From: an uncultured Lachnospiraceae bacterium
Lineage (GTDB): Bacteria > Bacillota > Clostridia > Lachnospirales > Lachnospiraceae
Assembly (NCBI GenBank): GCA_947178115.1
Contig: CAMWXF010000044.1
Coordinates: 1 to 9,714 of the forward strand
DNA length: 9,714 bases
Reading direction: 5' to 3'
Shown: positions 6,537-9,714 of the stretch, piece by piece
How positions within the stretch are numbered: the stretch's first letter is position 1
How the letters are laid out: each line of letters opens with the position of its first letter
Notes under the pieces: generated by a model
Seen by the model: only the letters and a program-made list of their open reading frames with translations
Told to the model about the DNA's origin: nothing
The model's database searches: none
Made by a program: the position numbers and the translations under genes

Positions 6537-6610
6537 ATATAGGTGGGATTTATTGGAATGACGAAGAGACGGGCTGATAATTAAGAAATTCGGCCGGTTC
6601 TTGTCAGGAA

Positions 6611-6615
6611 AGGAG
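6611..6615 (+). promoter_or_regulatory. Widely spaced ribosome binding site of the first exporter gene
   Basis: AGGAG (with GGAA just before it) lies 14 nt upstream of the ATG at 6630, longer than the usual 5-9 nt. No in-frame ATG, GTG or TTG lies between them, and the protein N-terminus from 6630 matches the family, so this start is kept. Initiation may be less efficient than for the other genes here. Confidence 0.5.
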
Positions 6616-6629
6616 CAGAGCTAATCAAT

Positions 6630-8381
6630 ATGATCAAAACACTAGCGGCACAGATTAAAGAATTTAAGAAGGCATCTGTGCTGACACCTATTTTTATGAT
6701 AATGGAGGTTGTCTTTGAGACGCTGATTCCGCTCTTGATGGCATCGATCATCGATGATGGTGTGGAAGCGGGCGATATGCGCCATATCTATATCGTGGGC
6801 GGCTTAATGGTCGGGGCGGCGCTGTGCGGACTCTTCTGCGGCGTCATGGGCGGTAAGTACGGTGCCAGGGCATCTACCGGTTTTGCCCGTAATCTGCGTA
6901 AGGCCATGTTTGACAACATACAGACATTTTCTTTTTCCAATCTGGATAAGTTCAGTACGGCGGGACTGGTCACCAGGCTGACTACGGACGTGACGAATGT
7001 GCAGATGGCGTACCAGATGCTTCTGCGTATCTGTTTCCGTGCACCGATCAGCATGATCTGCGCCATGTCCATGGCATTTATGATCAATGCCAGACTGGCT
7101 TCGGTGTATATGACAGCGCTTGTGCTGTTGGCAATCGTGCTCTTTTTTATTATCACCAGAGCGATGAAATACTTCCAGATGGCATTCCCGAAATATGACG
7201 AACTCAATGCTTCCGTACAGGAGAATGTCAGCGCGATCCGTGTTGTCAAGGCTTATGTCAGGGAAGATTACGAAACTTCCAAGTTAAAGAAAGCAAGTCA
7301 GGCTATCTATGATATTTTTATAAAAGCGGAGAAAAACGTGGTGCTGAATATGCCGGTCATGCAGTTTACGGTCTATACCTGTATCCTGCTGATCAGCTGG
7401 ATGGGTGCCAGAATGATCGTGCAGGATGAACTGACCACCGGTGCATTGATGAGCCTGATGGCATACTGCATGAATATCCTGATGAGCCTGATGATGGTTG
7501 CCATGATCTTCGTCATGATGAGTATGAGTATTGCCAGTGCAAGGCGTATCAGTGAAGTGCTGAATGAAAAGAGTAATCTGACTAATCCGGTCAATCCTGT
7601 CTATGAGGTGGCAAGCGGGGAGATCGAATTTAAGAATGTTGAGTTTTCCTATTATGAAGATAAGAGCAAGGCAATACTGCACGATATTAATCTTAAGATC
7701 AATGCGGGCGAGACCGTGGGGATACTCGGCGGAACAGGCAGTTCCAAAACAAGTCTGGTCAATCTGATCAGCCGTCTGTACGATGTATCTGCAGGGTCTG
7801 TCATGGTAGGTGGTCGCGATGTGCGGGAGTATGACATGGAAAGCCTGCGTAATCAGGTGTCGGTAGTGCTGCAGAAGAATGTATTGTTTTCGGGGACGAT
7901 TCTGGATAACCTCAGATGGGGAGATGAGAATGCCACGGAAGAGGAATGTAAGCGGGTGTGCCGGCTTGCCTGTGCGGATGAATTTATTGAGAAGATGCCG
8001 GAGGGCTATAACACTTACATAGAACAGGGTGGTACGAATGTGTCCGGCGGACAGAAACAGCGTCTCTGTATTGCGAGGGCGCTTCTCAAGAAGCCGAAGA
8101 TACTGATTCTTGATGACAGCACCAGCGCCGTGGATACGGCTACGGATGCCAGAATAAGGAAGGCTTTTGCACAGGAGATTCCGGAGACGACCAAGTTGAT
8201 CATTGCCCAGCGTGTGTCCAGCGTGCAGAATGCCGACCATATCATCGTCATGGAGGAGGGACGCATCAACGGCTACGGAACGCACGAGGAATTGCTTGAG
8301 AATAATGAGATCTATCGTGAAGTATATGAATCCCAGACCAGCGGCGGCGGGGATTTCGATGAGAAGGCAGGTGAAGAGTAA
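6630..8381 (+). CDS. ABC exporter half-transporter, degenerate-site subunit (TM287/YheI-like)
   Basis: Fused transmembrane domain plus ATPase (583 aa) that would pair with the next gene's product as a heterodimeric exporter of drugs, lipids or peptides. The TMD covers about residues 15-300 with six helices expected. The NBD starts near 330. Motifs: A-loop Tyr341/342, Walker A GGTGSSKT (367-374), Q-loop Gln415, signature NVSGGQ (470-475), Walker B ILILDD (491-496) and D-loop SAVD. Three catalytic positions are altered: Ser372 replaces the last Walker A Gly, Asp496 replaces the catalytic Glu, and Gln527 replaces the switch His (IIAQR for IIAHR). Asp-for-Glu and Gln-for-His are known in the degenerate subunit of heterodimers such as TM287/288, so this is an expected specialisation. 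The stop overlaps the next gene's ATG by one base (TAATG). The substrate cannot be read from sequence. No regulator gene is adjacent in the window. Confidence 0.92.
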   Translation: MIKTLAAQIKEFKKASVLTPIFMIMEVVFETLIPLLMASIIDDGVEAGDMRHIYIVGGLMVGAALCGLFCGVMGGKYGARASTGFARNLRKAMFDNIQTFSFSNLDKFSTAGLVTRLTTDVTNVQMAYQMLLRICFRAPISMICAMSMAFMINARLASVYMTALVLLAIVLFFIITRAMKYFQMAFPKYDELNASVQENVSAIRVVKAYVREDYETSKLKKASQAIYDIFIKAEKNVVLNMPVMQFTVYTCILLISWMGARMIVQDELTTGALMSLMAYCMNILMSLMMVAMIFVMMSMSIASARRISEVLNEKSNLTNPVNPVYEVASGEIEFKNVEFSYYEDKSKAILHDINLKINAGETVGILGGTGSSKTSLVNLISRLYDVSAGSVMVGGRDVREYDMESLRNQVSVVLQKNVLFSGTILDNLRWGDENATEEECKRVCRLACADEFIEKMPEGYNTYIEQGGTNVSGGQKQRLCIARALLKKPKILILDDSTSAVDTATDARIRKAFAQEIPETTKLIIAQRVSSVQNADHIIVMEEGRINGYGTHEELLENNEIYREVYESQTSGGGDFDEKAGEE

Positions 8382-9712
8382 TGCCGGGACCAATGCATGG
8401 CAGAATGCCTAAAGGAAAAAGAATAGAAAATCCGGGAAAGGTTTTTAAACGGCTGATGAAGTATGTGGCGAAAAGTTATGCGCCCCATCTGATCATTGTT
8501 GCCATATTGATCTTCGTCAGCGTATTGGCGAATGTGCAGGGGACAATGTTTATTCAGAGCCTGATCGATGACTATATAACACCGATGCTGACGACGGATG
8601 TGCCGGATTATCATCCCCTTGCCATGGCGATCCTTAGGGTAGCAGGATTCTATGCCATCGGCGTAGCGGCGGCTTACACATACAACAGGCTTATGATCAA
8701 TGTGACGCAGGGAGTTCTCAGGAATTTAAGAGATGACTTGTTTACTCATATGCAGACATTGCCTATTAAATATTTTGATACGCATGCCCACGGAGACATT
8801 ATGTCGGTTTATACCAATGACACTGATACGATCCGCCAGATGGTGAGCCAGAGTATGCCCCAGATATTCAACAGTACGATTACCATCGTCAGTGTATTGA
8901 TCAGTATGATTGTTCTGAGTGTGCCGCTTACTCTGGTGACGCTTGTCATGGTGGCGGTCATGCTTGTCGTTACGAAGAAGACGGCAGGATTAAGCGGACG
9001 TTATTTCTTACAGCAGCAGAAAGATCTGGGTAAAGTCAACGGATTTATAGAAGAGATGATGGAAGGACAGAAAGTAGTGAAAGTCTTCTGTCACGAAGAG
9101 GAAAATATCAGACAGTTTAATGAATTGAACGATAACCTTTACCACAGCGCAGATAAGGCAAACTATCTGGTCAATATCGTAGGACCGGTCAATATGCAGC
9201 TTGGTAATGTAAGTTATGTGATATGTGCGATTGTTGGCGGCGTGTTAGCAATTTCGGGGATTTCCGGATTATCTCTGGGGGCTCTTGCCAGTTTCCTGAC
9301 CTTTAATAAGAGTTTTAATATGCCGATTAACCAAGTGAGCCAACAGTTCAACTCCATTGTAATGGCGATGGCAGGTGCGGAGCGTATCTTTAAGATGATG
9401 GATGAGGTGCCGGAGACGGACGAAGGCTATGTGACCCTCGTCAATGTGAAGGAAGAGGGCGGCAGACTTGTGGAGAGTGTGGAACGTACCGGACGCTGGG
9501 CATGGCGGCACGAACATCAGGCCAATCATGCTGTAGATTATGTGGAGTTAAAAGGTGACGTGGTGTTTGACGGCGTGGATTTCGGTTACAATGACGACAA
9601 GATCGTGCTGCATGATGTGAAGCTCTTCGCTGAGCCGGGGCAGAAGATCGCTTTCGTAGGCTCCACCGGAGCGGGTAAGACGACGATCACGAATCTGATC
9701 AACCGCTTCTAA
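8381..9712 (+). CDS. ABC exporter half-transporter, consensus-site subunit, cut by an in-frame stop at the window edge
   Basis: Partner of the preceding half-transporter. Its ATG overlaps the upstream stop (TAATG), implying translational coupling. The 443 visible residues contain a basic N-tail, a TMD (about 33-325) and a 50-residue linker with TGRWAWRHEH (370-379), familiar in this exporter subfamily. The NBD start follows: FGYNDDKIVLHDV, then canonical Walker A GSTGAGKT (427-434) and TNLINRF. The family normally continues NRFYD, but the codon after Phe443 is TAA where a Tyr codon (TAT/TAC) is expected, followed by GA, which fits Asp/Glu. A full protein is about 600-620 aa, so the Q-loop, signature, Walker B and switch His would all be lost. 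Either a one-base nonsense change disables the catalytically competent half, or the last few bases are an assembly or sequencing error. The gene is otherwise intact, with no frameshift. Confidence 0.85.
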   Translation: MPGPMHGRMPKGKRIENPGKVFKRLMKYVAKSYAPHLIIVAILIFVSVLANVQGTMFIQSLIDDYITPMLTTDVPDYHPLAMAILRVAGFYAIGVAAAYTYNRLMINVTQGVLRNLRDDLFTHMQTLPIKYFDTHAHGDIMSVYTNDTDTIRQMVSQSMPQIFNSTITIVSVLISMIVLSVPLTLVTLVMVAVMLVVTKKTAGLSGRYFLQQQKDLGKVNGFIEEMMEGQKVVKVFCHEEENIRQFNELNDNLYHSADKANYLVNIVGPVNMQLGNVSYVICAIVGGVLAISGISGLSLGALASFLTFNKSFNMPINQVSQQFNSIVMAMAGAERIFKMMDEVPETDEGYVTLVNVKEEGGRLVESVERTGRWAWRHEHQANHAVDYVELKGDVVFDGVDFGYNDDKIVLHDVKLFAEPGQKIAFVGSTGAGKTTITNLINRF

Positions 9713-9714
9713 GA

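Noticed and set aside
7284..8393. Open frame of 369 codons on the minus strand
   Set aside because: Antisense to the NBD of the first exporter gene. Its His/Gln/Ile-rich sequence has no domain logic or ribosome binding site.

Overview
The window looks like a chromosomal segment from a Bacillota/Clostridia genome, most likely Lachnospiraceae. This is inferred from the AddA-type recombination nuclease, the Nup/BMP-type nucleoside transporter order, a heterodimeric ABC exporter with one degenerate ATP site, strong AGGAGG ribosome binding sites, moderate GC and many short intergenic palindromes. No mobile element, CRISPR array, rRNA or tRNA is visible. Both ends cut into genes.

Layout. Positions 2-1006 (+) hold the C-terminal third of AddA, the helicase-nuclease that processes double-strand breaks. 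It converges with a transporter operon on the minus strand, 26 nt apart, and a 10-bp hairpin (1019-1045) spans the junction. The minus-strand operon reads, in transcription order: BMP-family lipoprotein (6313-5072), intergenic block with terminator and palindromes (5071-4649), double-NBD ATPase (4648-3104), permease 1 (3117-1993) and permease 2 (1992-1033). The order matches Bacillus subtilis nupNOPQ and Lactococcus bmpA-nupABC, so uptake of purine or other nucleosides is the most likely role. The last three genes are tightly coupled (14-nt overlap, then TAA directly followed by ATG).

The 423-nt gap between the lipoprotein and ATPase genes is the most structured part of the window. It has two abutting perfect hairpins, a Rho-independent terminator, and a 177-bp element bounded by an 18-nt imperfect inverted repeat with competing internal pairings. 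In both the terminator and the element, the single imperfect pair is A/C on the plus strand but G.U in minus-strand RNA, which is the transcribed strand.

The 316-nt divergent region (6314-6629) has a good minus-strand promoter for the lipoprotein and a TTGACA box for the plus strand, placed back to back. The lipoprotein message would carry a leader of about 140 nt with a hairpin just before its ribosome binding site. No known riboswitch was recognised there.

Positions 6630-9712 (+) encode two ABC exporter half-transporters overlapping by one base (TAATG). The first has a degenerate ATP site (Asp for the catalytic Glu, Gln for the switch His). The second has a canonical Walker A but reads into a TAA codon exactly where its family has a conserved Tyr, two bases before the window ends. 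This is either a nonsense mutation disabling the catalytic half or an error at a sequence end.

The genes belong to ordinary, well-known families. I did not find convincing evidence of a new multi-gene system. The points most worth checking are the structured 4708-4884 element and the terminal stop codon.
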